Origin: Dryococelus australis | Lineage: Eukaryota > Arthropoda > Insecta > Phasmatodea > Phasmatidae | Assembly: GCA_029891345.1 (NCBI GenBank) | Contig: CM057005.1 | Coordinates: 67,403,760 to 67,467,759 of the forward strand | Direction: 5' to 3' | Length of the DNA: 64,000 nucleotides | In this document: piece after piece, positions 22,560 through 34,708 of the stretch | How positions within the stretch are numbered: position 1 is the stretch's first letter | How the letters are laid out: every line of letters begins with the position of its first letter | Notes under the pieces: model-generated | Database searches by the model: none | The model's input: the letters and a program-made list of their open reading frames with translations, nothing else | What the model was told of the DNA's origin: nothing | Made by a program: the position numbers and the translations under genes

Positions 22560-23410
22560 AGACATCTCGCTCTTTCGCAGTAGTGGGTAGTGGGCAGCAG
22601 GTGGGCGGGGAAGGCGGCGGGTCAGCGACACGCGAACACAACAGCTCGGCGCCGCGCCGCCGGCCCCACGTTGAGGCGCCAACTGCGACACAGCCACGTG
22701 CCGCGCGCGGGAACAACGTGGGTCTACGCCAAACAGCAGAACTCGCCTCCGGCGAACAATGCGAGACCCTGTTTACACAAGTCGTGTGTCCGCACCGAGC
22801 TCCTGAGGCGGCCGCCTACCATCACACCACTCTTACTCTCGGGTATGCCAAGAAGCTTTTATAGCGACACGCCGCTTTGAATTCTTTGATTTCTTGCCGA
22901 GTCGCGTTTCTCAGAAAAAAACACTTCCAAAATACAACTTTTGCCCTGCAGTATAAATATAACGACTGTACAACTATTGTACAATTATGACACGTCGCAA
23001 CGTAATATATGTTATGGCCGCAGGTGTCCTGTGGCAGGCCAGTCGTCGTCCGACCATGAACCACACGTTTTCGATAGACGAGAGATCCGGAGAACGAGTA
23101 GGCCACGGAAGCAGTGCGACATGGTGGTCGTCTAGGAATCGTCAGACGATGTGTGCCATATGTGGTCGCTCACTGTCATGTTCGTACAGGGCGACAGGCT
23201 GGCCCTGAAAATAGGGGACAACAACAGGCTCCAACACTCCGCGCTTGTAAAGGTACCCACGCACGTGCATGCCAAACCTTGAGGCCGGAACTTCGCAGAT
23301 ACGGCTTCGAGGTTTGGCCCGAAACGTGCTGTCCCCACACACGCTCCAACATTCCTCAAGGAACAATTCAGTCCACAGCCAGCGATGTCAATGTCGGACG
23401 ATGATATTTT
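22560..23410. other. CpG-rich block with short ORFs on both strands
   Basis: It is strikingly GC- and CpG-rich compared with its surroundings, especially 22580-22830. Six frames of 64-96 codons overlap on both strands with no recognisable domain. It could be a CpG-island-type promoter or first exon, or an old GC-rich repeat. No copy of it is seen elsewhere in the window. A function cannot be assigned. Confidence 0.4.
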
Positions 23411-23499
23411 AGCGCTCAGGTTGCTTTATCACGACAAAGTCCATTAAAACTCGCGTGAAAAAGCACCGTGGTATCTGGCAGTGGACCACTCGACAAGCC

Positions 23500-23723
23500 G
23501 CAATCTTGGTTCCACCATCGTGGATGACCTTCACCTAGTGTCAGCCATATTATTTGCTTCCCCCATCTTGTTTTGAATTTGCCATCTTGTTTCAAGGAAG
23601 TTCTAGTTCATGCTGTAATTCTGCCTTGGTACTTCATGCTCTTGTCATTCCATGTCATAATCTTGTTTGTAGAATTTTTTAGTTTTTTTTTGTTCCTCTC
23701 TCTATCTCTCTCTCTCTTATCTG

Positions 23724-23756
<33 letters not shown>

Positions 23757-24010
23757 CACGATTTTAGATTCTGTAAAACGCCATCTTATTTATTCTGTTG
23801 TAGACCTCCATCTTATTTCTTCTATCGTCTGTTAGGTGGTGCTGGTGTCGACTGTCATCTTGGATGTCGGTTACTCATGCCAGGGACATCATATGGTTTT
23901 TATTATCATCTGCTAGGTGGCCTAGTATCTGCTGCCACATTGTTGCCCATAGGGGTGCCATCTTGGTTCCCTACAATATGCTAGGCAGCGCTAGTGTAGT
24001 TTGATAACGT
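23500..24010 (+). repeat. CATCTTG-motif repeat, relative of the foldback arms
   Basis: It repeats CCATCTTG and CATCTTGTTTC words with CATTCCATGTCA in between. This is the same vocabulary and order as the left arm of the foldback-like element at 46853-49657. A (CT)n run lies inside. It is probably a partial copy, since a matching inverted arm is not seen nearby. Confidence 0.55.
23695..23752. repeat. (CT)n microsatellite
   Basis: About 58 bp of CT repeats with a short interruption, inside the CATCTTG-motif segment. Confidence 0.95.
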
Positions 24011-24141
24011 CATCGGGTGTTAGGAGCATTGGTGTCGGTGGGAGCCTAAGGACGATGTTCCATGTGCTGTATGCAGACACTCACCTATATCGATGCGATG
24101 TGATTTAATACATTATAAATTGCTGTGGAGATAAGGACCGG

Positions 24142-24205
24142 CGAACTGCCGAACCTTGGATTGGAAGACAGATGCCCTAGTCGACTGAGCCATCAGGACA
24201 TCGGT
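24142..24205 (-). repeat. tRNA-like sequence
   Basis: The minus strand reads ATGGCTCAGTCGACTAGGGC (A box), then TCTTCCAATCCAAGGTTCGG (B box region). The spacing is tRNA-like but the stems are poor. It is probably a SINE head. Its A box is close to the unit of the array at 62.2-64.0 kb. Confidence 0.55.
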
Positions 24206-24556
24206 GTCAGTACAGGTCGAAATGATGTGGCACATGTGTGTTTCTGTGTGTTTATATACATAAATATTAAGAAGAATTTCTCCAAAACATTATAGGAATG
24301 AGAATATATTCGAGAGGAACATGTCAGATATGGTCGTTGTGTTAACTTGTGCAGCAGCCATGTTAGCAAGATACTGAAAATAACTTTTCATTGCTTTTTT
24401 TATCACTAAAAGCAGTACTCTGATTTTTTTTATTACTAACATAACACACAGTTCCTGGTGATACACACATCTCATCGACTATCTTTCTTTACCCGCCCCC
24501 TTATCCCTTTCTGTTACTAGACAATGAAATACCATAAAAGTATTACTTATAAATAT

Positions 24557-25150
24557 TGTTTCAAGCGAGGACGCCTGAGGGATATATCTGAGCTCGTGAG
24601 GGATGGTGGTCTTAATAAAAAATAAAAGAAACTTAATGTGCTTTCTAATTTATTCTCTATGTTACTATGTACAACATTCAACTATCTGTCTTCTCTTATA
24701 CTATTTTTAGTTAACAGTGAGCTTAATATTTAATGTATATTTCAACTCTTATTAACATCCTTCTTAATGTCTCTCTTGGTTACAGTCAATTAACTCCTGC
24801 TCATTATCAACACATGTTCAGTCTATCTGTTTCCATCATTTATAATGTTTTTCACTCACATATCTAGTCCAACATTCCAGCCTGCCAGCCGCACATTCCA
24901 CTACTTGATGCTTGCAGTCGCAGACTCCCCTTCCGTTGGTCACTGGTCGCCTTCTATCGCTCGGAACTCAACCACTCATTCAATCATTCATTGCCTCCAA
25001 CTTAACTCCCGGCCCGGAGGCCTGCTGCGATATTTATATCGCACCTTACCATCTGGAAGGTTCAATGCATCCCGAGATGCGCTGAGAGAACGAGGTCAGT
25101 AATCCAGAACATTCTTCAGCTATTGGCCGAAAACAATACGACCAGAGTAC
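24557..25150 (-). mobile_element. LTR-like block 3, minus strand
   Basis: Its left edge is TGTTTCAAGCGAGGACGCC, followed by GAGGGATGGTGGTCTTAATA. This is the reverse complement of the 3' end of blocks 1 and 2. On the minus strand a TATAAATA box lies at 25038-25031, about 475 bp before the end. It is very similar to the block at 50570 over 420 bp. No internal retrotransposon sequence is attached. Confidence 0.6.
25031..25038 (-). promoter_or_regulatory. TATA box in minus-strand LTR-like block
   Basis: TATAAATA on the minus strand, in the LTR position shared with 27495-27502 and 5047-5056. Confidence 0.45.
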
Positions 25151-25420
25151 ATGGCGCGCGTCTGTAATTCGAAACCCACCATTGCCTCGCCTTCCGCCGT
25201 CGGTATCCTATGACAACTCTCTTTCCTTCTCTTCCAGTCGCCCGCGCACCATGCGAAACAGTGAGCGCGCAACAATATATTATATACCTCAGTCGCACTC
25301 TTGTTGTCATTGCCATCATCACTGCTATCTAAGTTTGTTCGAGAAGCTCTATGTAGATCTTGTTCACCTAGAAAACTAAATCAAAATACAACAATGCAGA
25401 CAGTGAAACAAACAACTATA

Positions 25421-25458
25421 TTAATTTTACTGAAAGATGTAATCTTTCAGTAAATTAA
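25421..25458. repeat. Short hairpin
   Basis: ACTGAAAGAT, a 3-nt loop, and ATCTTTCAGT form the inner part of near-perfect arms of about 17 bp with a 1-bp bulge. It could be the two ends of a deleted TIR element, or chance in AT-rich DNA. Confidence 0.5.
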
Positions 25459-25699
25459 TTATTACCTTACCTTAACAATGGAAAGCACCATAACTTCAGT
25501 TTATAGATTTCGTCATCTGCTGCACTTGATTTGGTCGAAGCCTCCTCAGATTATTTATCTTTCTTATTACAGCATCTTTCATGGTGTTCGCGTCCACCTC
25601 TTTCAATATCACCAACAGCCGAGCGTAGCCCGCGTCTTTTTTCGCCCTATCATGGTATTCTTTACACTTCACTTGTCACAGACATGGCTCACTCTCATA

Positions 25700-26110
25700 T
25701 GTTTCCAATCTTCTAGAAACACGCGATTCACCGATGAGTCTTCGTCAAACGCTGAAGGCGAACGGACGGAATACACGTTGTTTGTCCACACACGCCAGTT
25801 CTGGTCTGTACAGTCCTGGACTGCGCAGGCTGGCGGAAAGTTTTTTCGATTCCGATTTTGCGGACTGCGCAGTTCGCCAGTGGCCTCAAGGCCGTTACCA
25901 CACACGCTCCGGATTTCCCTGAAGCCGACACTGTAAAGTCCCAGCCTTGAGGAATTCATCATCGTGTGTGGGCACCTTAACGATGCTGGTCAGCATACCA
26001 GCGATACGGACTAAGCACGAGCGGGAATGGAATCCGATGGCTCCCTATTCTAAAACTCCAGGTGCTGGGCAGAACTCGGCCAAGCATGAGCCACGGCACC
26101 GCAAGCACGG
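25700..26110. other. GC-richer block, overlapping short ORFs
   Basis: Frames of 62-152 codons overlap on both strands in 25478-25962, none with a recognisable motif. CACACACGCTCC occurs here (25911) and CACACACGCTCC also at 23336, which hints at a shared repeat. No further evidence was found. Confidence 0.35.
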
Positions 26111-26305
26111 ATGAAGTCATCGTCGTGCATAGTAATAATATATCATATCAACTTTATAATTACCTTTATTTGCGCCAGTTTAAGTCGTAAATCTTTGTAA
26201 CAAATGGATGCACATAAATTCAATTATAAAAATTATTTCCTACATTATTAGTATTACAATTTTCATACACACTATCATAGTAAACATTATGACGATGTTT
26301 CTTTT

Positions 26306-27000
26306 AAGAAGATTTTCTTGCAAATTCTGCTTTCCGAAGCATCCGAAATGGAAATGCGCTTATATTTAGTTAAAATTGCGGACTCTCTCGATCGACTATT
26401 TTTTTACATTTAAAAAGAATATTTTAGTCAAATATTTTATAACTTTGCAAAATATATACATTCTTCTTTCATATACAGCATAAATCGCACTTTTCTGACA
26501 ATTTTCATGGCGCCTGTACTACATTTTTATGAGTTATTCACGTTGTAAAGTCGGGTGCAGTGCTCCATAGGCAGTTGTTTCACTTCAACCTTCAGGGCGA
26601 ATAATTCTCTGGAGAGTACAGCGGAGGCTAATTTGAGGGAAGCTACGTATCCGAGGGAGCCGTGTAGCTCAGTACGCGAGTTGCAGGTAGACATGCGATA
26701 CGGCAGTTTGGGGAACTTGTTCCTGAGTAACGAGGACCACTGAAAGTTAGGCGAGCCTCGTGGTAGCAGTATGCGTGCGTGCGTGGGAGACAGCGTTCCG
26801 TCGACGAAGTGTGAGAATATATTCGCGGTGTGAAACCAGGGGCCCGAGAACGCATCCAGCTTATACTGCAGTACTTTTGGTTGCTTCCTGGTCGCTCCGA
26901 TGGTCCTACACAGCTGCCACCAATGATCACGCAAGACTGCCGACACAGAGACACGCCGCAGCTTATATAGCTGAGCTACCCTGGCCCAGAATATTCTTCG
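26306..27000 (+). repeat. Interspersed repeat L, copy 2 (longer)
   Basis: The first 300 bp match 21043-21345. The extension to about 27000 is GC-richer. On the minus strand it has TATATAAG near 26969, with a 139-codon frame (26946-26527) starting only about 20 bp downstream. A repeat with a TATA box and AT-rich end could be an LTR, but TG/CA ends were not located. The 139-residue translation is not recognised and is interrupted in copy 1. Confidence 0.6.
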
Positions 27001-27249
27001 CGCCTCGAGTCGCGCTGAAGGATGCAGTGACCAAAAATTTCGTGCAACGACTCAAAAATATTTTTTTTCTGCTACAGACAGCAGTGGCAACAGTCACAAT
27101 AGCGCTATCGCTGAAGGTGCTAGTGTTATATGGCGCATGTTGCTCCGTCTCCCCATCTCCGGTTACCGGCGATGACCTTGGAGGACTGTGCTAAGCATGT
27201 CTGACCGCCCAAGGGGAGAGAGTACACCACGGATACAAAGAGACACCTC

Positions 27250-28125
27250 GTAACACTAGGGATGGCTGGACTGGCAATAGGACGCGTGTCCTCTTGTATG
27301 CGAGTCATGTGCGTTACCACTATGTCAATGGCCAAATATTGGCAAGGGGCCGAGGGATGATTGGCGTCACAGCCCCTCCACCACCTTGCCGGAGGAGTTG
27401 ACGACTTGAGAGGATAAGTAAAAATCTTCTAGTAATCTTCGTCCTCGACGCAAACCGACATGTAGAGAATATTCTGGACGTGAGACAACAACGCTATAAA
27501 TACCCCCGGCAGCCAGAGAGTATATAGATTTTGTGGTAACCATCTGGCTGGAGTGCGGCAATTGGGTAAAGTCTGGTGCAGCGAGGAACATCAGCAGAGA
27601 GTAAGGACGATTGTAGAGGGTGTGAGACGATGGTAGACGAGAGAGAGTGTGTGTGTGTGTGTGTGGGGGGGGGGGTATGGACGCACGAGAGGGCGTGGCA
27701 CACGACGAGTATAGGACTACAGTGCACGGAGGCACTTTAGAAAATTCCGAACTGGTGGAATCTGGACTGAGTTAAGGTGGGACTGCAGGAATGTGTGATA
27801 CAGACTTTATTGTAAATACTGGAAAAGTCAAAAATGGACATATAATATAAAAAAAATTCATAAACTTGGATAAACCTGTAGATATATTGGAAAACTGATA
27901 TTAGTTGGTTGGTTGCATACATTTCTGTAAGGTGATGGACGATTATGTAAATAGTAGCCATAAATAGCAAGTGATAGTAATTGGTTGTCGGATATTAAGT
28001 CGAGAGTATTTTCTCTATAGTGGTTGTAAATATATTAAAAAATTATTATTTAATATTTTATTCAAATAAGACCTCCATCCCTTATATAATTTGGCTAAAA
28101 CGACTGATTTTCAGAAATTGTAACA
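27250..28125 (+). mobile_element. LTR-like block 4
   Basis: It is homologous to blocks 1 and 2: ACGAGAGGGCGTG, GGTGGAATCTGGACTGAGTT, GACTTTATTGTAAATACTGG, AAATAAGACCTCCATCCC, and a final GTAACA at 28125. A clear TATAAATA lies at 27495-27502. The 5' boundary is uncertain. A (GT)/(G) run at 27648-27675 interrupts it. Confidence 0.6.
27495..27502 (+). promoter_or_regulatory. TATA box in LTR-like block 4
   Basis: TATAAATA followed by GC-rich sequence, in the mid-LTR position equivalent to those in the other blocks. Confidence 0.5.
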
Positions 28126-28199
28126 GTACATTGAAAAATGAAATATAAAAAAATGTTTATCACACATATGATCTCTATAGTCGTATATGCGATGGACGA

Positions 28200-28560
28200 G
28201 CAAGTGTTGGGTACCTACATGTGCGAAATAAACAAGCGATCTAATTCATCTTTAGTGTGCGCACCACGGTCGTAGTCTACGGCGACAGAGAAGAGGTTAT
28301 TCATGGACACGGCGAGAGTGCCAACCGGCCGCGAGGCGTTCACCCTCGTTGTAGTTCGCAGGTGCTGCAGTCGACTGCACGGCTGCACGGGCGTTGTCTG
28401 CCAGGAATAACTTGCAGCTCTGACGGAGACTGCACCCCACGCACGTCCGCTGCCTATGCCGGTGCATGCGTGGCCTGCAGCGTGCATGGCACCGCGCTTC
28501 TTGACCACCGCCGAGTCGTGTCGACCCCTCCCGTCTGACCAGTCACCTCATGGCGAGACA
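28200..28560. other. CpG-rich segment with an open frame on each strand
   Basis: A plus-strand frame of 93 codons (28257-28538) starts just after a splice-acceptor-like TTCATCTTTAG. A minus-strand frame of 97 codons (28508-28215) covers the same bases. Neither has a domain I recognise, so I do not call a gene. It stands out by composition from the AT-rich flanks. Confidence 0.35.
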
Positions 28561-28849
28561 TCAGTTTGCCAGTTCAACACATCCAAAGGGATCAATTTGT
28601 AGTAGGGCTTGTGCCAAATGTATTGGCACAGCTTAAATTTTTTTGGTTACTATTAATTTAATAAGTTCTTCATTAATTTCTTCTTCTGCCAAATATGACT
28701 GGTTTAATTAAAACGTGCTCCAGTTATATTTATTTGATTTGTTTGCAATTCGAAATGTAAAACATTAAGAATCTATTTAAATTATTTTACTGTTGCCCTA
28801 GTCTTGTTAACTAGAAGAGGCAAATTATTTAATAAAATTTACATCATTT

Positions 28850-28852
<3 letters not shown>

Positions 28853-28931
<79 letters not shown>

Positions 28932-28945
28932 TGTGTGTGTGTGTT
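28853..28945. repeat. (AT)n followed by (GT)n microsatellite
   Basis: About 76 bp of AT repeats pass directly into a short GT run. Confidence 0.95.
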
Positions 28946-30790
28946 GTTTCCAAAACTACATTTTACTTAATAATTAAATGAGTATTTAGTATTTGCAAGA
29001 TGCAGATATAATTTAAAGTAATAACATAATGAAATAATTGTTGGTTATCTGTATTTTATACATTTTTCTAAATATTGTACTGCGTATCGATTAGTCATAC
29101 CAGACTGGAGTCCTGAGCACGATAGATTTCATATATATCCCTGCTCGCGAGGTTATTGCCTCCATGTTGAACTTAACCATACAGCATGTAGTTATTCTAC
29201 AAATATTTATCTACTTGTTTACATTCTTCTTTCTATGTAATTGGTAATTTCACCTGCCGATAAGCGTGTTGCACTATTAGTGATTTTTTTTTGCCGTTTC
29301 ATGTTATTTTTGTGTGTGCCGAGCCACATTATTTTTTCTTTGATATATCTTGTAGAGGTGCATGTGTTGGAGTTTCGTTCTACGATGCAGTAGATCGTGG
29401 CCAACATCCTTCCTGGGATGATTTCTTCACAGCCTTTCTTGGTTTCTTCTTGAGTGTTGCTTCTTGGCCTGCGCAGCAGATTAAATTTTGGTTCTCTCCA
29501 GTACCAAGTAAAATCTAACAATTTTGTTCGCATGCCACATATTCCGAGCTTACAGCTCTCATTAACATGAACTGTTCATAGACTAGTTGCACTAAATTTT
29601 ACTTAACATTGGCAACTAATTAACATGATTGTGTTTTTTTGGGACGGTAAAACATGTAACCTACAAAATTAAGAAAATTGTATGTACCCTTGTTGCTAAT
29701 ACTTGCAAACGGGTACCCGAAGGTGATTCATTTGCTGTCTTACTGAAAATAGCATGTTTTGTTTTAAACTAACTTAATTTGAAAAGAGAAGGCCTAAGTT
29801 GTGAAAGATATTGAATACTTAAGATCCTTTGATATTTAATTAATTATTAAAATATTTATTTTACTCATATAAAATGCTCAAGTATATATGCTTGTGTTGT
29901 ATGCCAGACGATATTTTACATGTGTGTGTGTATATATATATATATATATACACATATACATACTGAGATTTTGTAATTGTAATTTTTTTTACTGAAATTT
30001 CTCCTCTTAAAATATAAGTACACTGGTGTGGTTAGTATGAATTTAACAGTTGTTCTATGTCGATAGCAAAAGAAAACGACAACCAACAAACCACTTTATT
30101 GATAAAATAAATATATTTCTACAAATGAGTTGTTTGTAAAGACAGGAGCACGTCTTTAACTTAAGTTCTGCAATCACTACTACAACAGGAATCTGTATCC
30201 ACCCTTCCACATGTATCATCCTTGTGTCGTGATGAGAGTAACTATTGGTGTTGGAATCAACTACTCGAGGGCGTTAGATAACACTTCACAAAGAGATACC
30301 AATTTGGCGTGTCATCTAATAAAGACTCGTCTTTGCGAGGTTCACGATTTTATAGTTACGGCTTAACGTCTCGTTGACAGCGCGTTCATTAGGGATGAGA
30401 CTAGTAATTCCAACAAAAGAGGATCAGGGAAGAAATAGGCCACACTCTAAAATCGAAAGCGAATTCGACTGCAGATTCGTTGAAACTGCTTGACTAGAAC
30501 CAGTAAAATTGTACTTATAATTTAGTTGCTGGTATTCGGTCACTAAACAGCTATTTACACTAATTTCTAGTGAAGTGCATTCTATGGATTCTCCAATATG
30601 TAACAGTTCATTAAGTAAAAATTAAGTAAAATAATTATTCTGATTGAAATAACATATTCAGATTTAGAGTGTGTAGCGTGTATCAAGGAACCACCCCGGC
30701 ATCCGGCTAGTGTGAAATGAAGCGATACAGGTCGTTGCGAAAGCGAGTCCGTTAGTGCGTTACTACTGCGCCACTTCAATCGGGAGGCGG
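28946..30790. other. About 1.8 kb with no supported gene
   Basis: AT-rich sequence. A (TG)/(TA) run lies at 29920-29952. Overlapping frames at 29219-29533 (minus, 104 codons) and 29291-29518 (plus, 75 codons) have no convincing domain. Confidence 0.45.
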
Positions 30791-31690
30791 ATGGAATCTA
30801 ACTATACCACTAGCTGAGTTGCTGAGGGATGAACATCACGCTCGTAGTCGCTCACACTCTCCGGGAACTGCCCGCCCCTTGGATCCAGCGAAGGCGAGGT
30901 GTGTCTGCTGGCTTGGTGGGACTGTTTGCAGCTCAGATGCGGCGCCTGTCCGCAACTACTCGAGTCCCCAGGTGGCGGATCGGGGATTCTCAGGTTCTGG
31001 GATGGCTGGGAATAATCAAATACTGGCTCGTGGACCAAGATGCCGGCTCGACAGAGCAGTCGTCGTGGACGTCGATTACCTGGGTGGCTCAGTTGAATAT
31101 GGCACTAGCACGTCGGCAGGAGGCGGCCCAATGATCAAGGCAATGGGAAGGGGGAAGGGGAGAGGGGGAATCCCGAGGTGCTGAAACATGCGAAGTGTGG
31201 CAAACCCTCCTCCTGCTGGATTCTGCGGGCTGTCGACTGCAGATGTGCGAGGAATGGAATTGAAAAGCACCAGACCTTGGAAGCACCCCGATGTCAGCCT
31301 TTGCACCTGGGCCAGCGGATTCGCCTCCATCACTGGTAGCTCCTGGATGTCCCGCCGAGCACTTTAAGTGCTCACCCAAGACCAACGGAGATTTTGGAGG
31401 AGAGGGGTGGAGTGGCTCCCCTCTTGCAGGTCCCTACCTTCACCCATGGCGTGAAGACCCTGATGTCGGTGCAGAAGAGAGAAGATGGCTGCCCAGGTTT
31501 TTGACGCACTCGACGAGAAGCAGGGGGATCCTGCAACAAATACTGCTGCCGATGTTGTTGTGCAGGCAGCCTGCGCAGGAACATGGGCGGCAGTTTCCAT
31601 CTCAAGGGGACATGTGCCCCAAGCATACTCACACAAGCCCCACCTCCTATCTACTAGTTCTTCTGTCGCATTAAACCAACATTCAGTACA
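30790..31690. other. GC-rich 0.9-kb block with several overlapping ORFs
   Basis: It is much GC-richer than its surroundings, with frames of 61-127 codons on both strands (for example 31291-31674 plus and 31693-31364 minus). The plus frames are rich in Gly, Pro, Ser and Arg. I recognise no domain and see no copy elsewhere in the window. It could be a retrotransposon UTR or a gene exon. It is left unassigned. Confidence 0.4.
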
Positions 31691-31814
31691 CACCTGATAT
31701 TTCCTGTAGCATTTTCATTAATGCTCCTACAGTTTGTCTTTTCTGTCGGTATATGTTTTACCGTGTCTGTGCTGGTTTTACCATACACCTTCTAGAATAT
31801 AGTTTCAGTTATAA

Positions 31815-31970
31815 GTACACTCAGGGAGGCAGTCACGGCCTTACACTCTGGCCATGGCTGCCAATCCCTTGTGTCGAGATGCACGCCTACCTGCATGAAT
31901 TCCCTTCCTTTTAGGCGTAAGGGGCGCAGCCCTGAGACGCGTTTAGCACCTGTCCTACCGTTGGCGCACA
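31815..31970 (+). repeat. Interspersed repeat I, copy 2
   Basis: It matches 14395-14600 over about 130 bp: CCAATCCCTTG, GATGCACGCC, TGCATGAATTCCCTTCC, TTTTAGGCGTA, CTGAGACGCGTTTAGC. Confidence 0.6.
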
Positions 31971-32239
31971 CCTAATACTTAGAAATAGGGTAGGTTAAGA
32001 AATTTGACTATAAAACTACGGGAATATTTGTGACACGAGATCAGTTAACTAGGACTGCGTTACAAGTGTGGGTAGGGAGTGTTCAGACTGCTGTGTGATT
32101 GCAAGTAACAATGCGTTTCATAGTTGTGATAAAACCTTGACGAACTTCTTTCGTAAGGTACAACTGTGCCAGTAATTGGCTTGATTCAGAAACATCAAAC
32201 TACATTCTCTGTATTCGGGGAACTTTGTAGCCGAATTCG

Positions 32240-32425
32240 CCGTGAGTGAGTGAAGTTATTTGGGCGGTTCATGACATAATGGAGCAGCGCCGGAATAAAG
32301 GGGCGGGAGAATCGCAGCACCCCCGAGAAAACCCGCCGACCAGCGGTATCGGCCGGCACGAGTTCCACTTGCGAAAATCTGGAGTGAACCGTCCGGGGAT
32401 TGAGCCCAGCTCGCGTTGGACACGG
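32240..32425 (-). repeat. tRNA-derived SINE S1, head diverged
   Basis: On the minus strand the B-box region GGGCTCAATCCCCGG is followed by GTGGAACTCGTGCCGGCCGA, GGTTTTCTCGGGGGTGC, TCCGGCGCTGCTCC. The 5' head has decayed. Confidence 0.7.
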
Positions 32426-32563
32426 TGTTTGACGAGAAAAATTATTTCAACACTATTGACTTAACATACAAAATCTAGACGATCATTTCCCTATCACACC
32501 TCTAAAATCCAAGTCCAAGGATACCGCTATGTCAGAATGAAAGATAAAAGTAGGCCTATAGTT

Positions 32564-32845
32564 AGGGATAGGAGAATTTTGCTAGTTCACCGACCTGTAT
32601 GCTAGATTCGACAATCTTTTGTATAGTCGAACATCAGATGTTTGTTCATTGGCTGTTGCCCCAGTGTTAGCCCACATTTGACAGTGTGGGGTTGACTTCG
32701 TGTTCCCTTGTAAGTCGGCAACTGGCGCGGAGTCGGCCAGGGCGTGTCTAATAGACTCTGATCCGATTGCAAATGTGATTTCAGTGTACACGCGTTTGAA
32801 ATATATCTTGTCCAGAAATGAATTCGCGAATATTTCCTATTCCTA
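32564..32845. mobile_element. MITE C copy 1 with 9-bp target duplication
   Basis: The termini AGGGATAGGAGAATTTTGC and GCGAATATTTCCTATTCCT are imperfect inverted repeats. CCTATAGTT flanks it exactly on both sides (32555-32563 and 32846-32854). A 9-bp duplication is typical of Mutator-like elements. The interior of 282 bp is non-coding and homologous to 36661-36954. Confidence 0.85.
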
Positions 32846-32854
32846 CCTATAGTT

Positions 32855-33674
32855 CATAGTGGGAAGAAGTGAGGTTCAGTGCTAGAAAGTTCAAATTCAC
32901 TATTGTAAGAATCACTTCATTAGCCGGGAAAGAAACAAGTCACGCAGATATATTGTCCAGCTTGGCCTACGTGATGCAAAAAAAAAGTGCGTTGTAATCG
33001 CAACCATGATTTGTTTTTTAGTTCTCGTTTGTTCGAAAAGAAAAAAAAAATGGCACGGTTCTCAACCCGGAGATTTGTTTGGCGCTAGCAGAAAGGGGAT
33101 TATACCGGGTCGTTATGAAAGGAGAAATCGTATTGTCGTATTGTATTTTCTGGGATTAAGATTTTGAGGATGAAAATGTTATTGTGCATGTACATAGTCA
33201 CGCTTCAGTGCTCGCATCGAGTCTGGTGCAGCTGGGTTAAATAAAGCCTGTTGATACGTGAAAATGCTAAACTGAAATTACTTAAACAATTCATGTACTT
33301 GAAAATATTTATTTGCTTTTCCATGAAAAAAAAAAAAAAAAAAAAAAATGCTTCAACGGTAACGCAACCAAATAAGTCATATTTAAAACTTCTGTCTGCA
33401 AATTTTAGCTTTGTTTATGAAAGTCGTGGCCGACCTTTATAAATGAGTTTCTTTTCCCAGGACCAGAAAGAAAAACATCGAACAGAAGACTCATTTTAAA
33501 TAAAGATTTATTTTTCTTTCCGGTTAAAAATAACCGACACCTACTATTTGGCTATTGATGTCAGAATAACAATATATATGCATCTTAAGTTTGTAATAAA
33601 AAGCGTAATTTAATAGCGGTCGTACGTCACGAGTTATGGACTATTCAGAACAAAAACCACGAGTAGCTAGTATA
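32855..33674. other. No supported gene; poly-A run at 33326-33348
   Basis: AT-rich sequence. The 23-bp A run at 33326-33348 could be the tail of a lost retroposon, but nothing recognisable precedes it. Confidence 0.45.
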
Positions 33675-33894
33675 TATGCTATTCACGGTCAAATGAGCAC
33701 TTTTTAAAGGCCTGATATTTTTTCCCTTTCAAGCAATTTCTAATATAAACATTACCACGTGAGTAATAAACACAACGTATAAGTTTCACCACTCTCAAAA
33801 AGTTAACGCCTGATGCTGCAATAAAATATATTTATAAGTGGTTAATGGCGAAGGGAGGACCTTAAAAAGAGCTCACTTTACCGTGAACAACCAA
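33675..33894. mobile_element. MITE A copy 8 (short form, 220 bp)
   Basis: It starts TATGCTATTCACGGTCAAAT and ends CTCACTTTACCGTGAACAACC. TA is present on the left (33673-33674) and right (33895-33896). The interior belongs to the short subfamily with copies 1, 11 and 12. Confidence 0.8.
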
Positions 33895-34277
33895 TACACA
33901 CTTGTATTTTACATCCTCGAGTTCTTATATGAGGCGGTATGAACAAGGAAAACACACGTGGACTAATATATCAGAGGCACAGGTATGTCGTTCCTTGCCA
34001 TGGAGAAGCAGGCGTGAAGAAGCAGCAGACAGATGATAAAATATATAAATGAAAATTCGGCAAGCGCTTGAACTGCTCAATTTCATCTTCCATCCCATCG
34101 TATGTTATTCCACACATATGAAAATAAATAGTTATGTGAGCCTGATGACCTGTATGTCCTTGTGGCGATCAAATAACACTGCAAGATGTTAATAAACACA
34201 AATCCATTTCTTTTATGCTAAGAATAGCTCAGTGCCAGAAGCCAGTACTTAGCAGTAGGCCTACAGCGTGCAGTCTA

Positions 34278-34707
34278 TAGTCCATTCGCGGTTTCTTCGG
34301 CCTTTTTGAATCAAACCTTTGAAAAATCTCCCTTATGTATGACGTGTTTAGTTATTTCCAACAAAGGCTGTACATCACAAGCGTTGTATACTTGTGTTCA
34401 TAATATTTACTTGTTTACCTGTTAAATTAAAACGTTATTAATATTTTATCTAAAAGTTGTAATGATAAATTTATAAATAATTTGAATAAAAAAACAGTGA
34501 GAAAACTCGTATGTTGGTAGCGCCTAGTAAGAAATAGTCCTTATACAAAATATTATTAGAAATGAGTGCTCACGAATTCGGTGCGTTGTACTCTGGTGTA
34601 ATTCTACAGGCTTAGTTAAGCTTAGTTTGTACGAGGCGGAGGAATAGCTTGCAAGTAGAACTTTAGTGGGGTTTCAGAAAAGGCTGAAGTAACCGTGAAT
34701 GGATTAT
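34278..34707. mobile_element. MITE B copy 2 (430 bp, complete)
   Basis: The left end is AGTCCATTCGCGGTTTCTTC. The right end is GAAGTAACCGTGAATGGATT. The inverted termini pair over about 15 bp, and TATA-type sequence flanks both ends. Words TTGAATCAAACCTTTG and GAGGCGGAGGAATAGCTTGC are shared with the other B copies. Confidence 0.85.
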
Positions 34708-34708
34708 A

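Noticed and set aside
29219..29533. Plus frame ending SWPAQQIKFWFSPVPSKI, superficially like the Mpv17/PMP22 C-terminal signature
   Set aside because: Only a few positions fit, no membrane segments with the family spacing precede it, and the minus strand is equally open.
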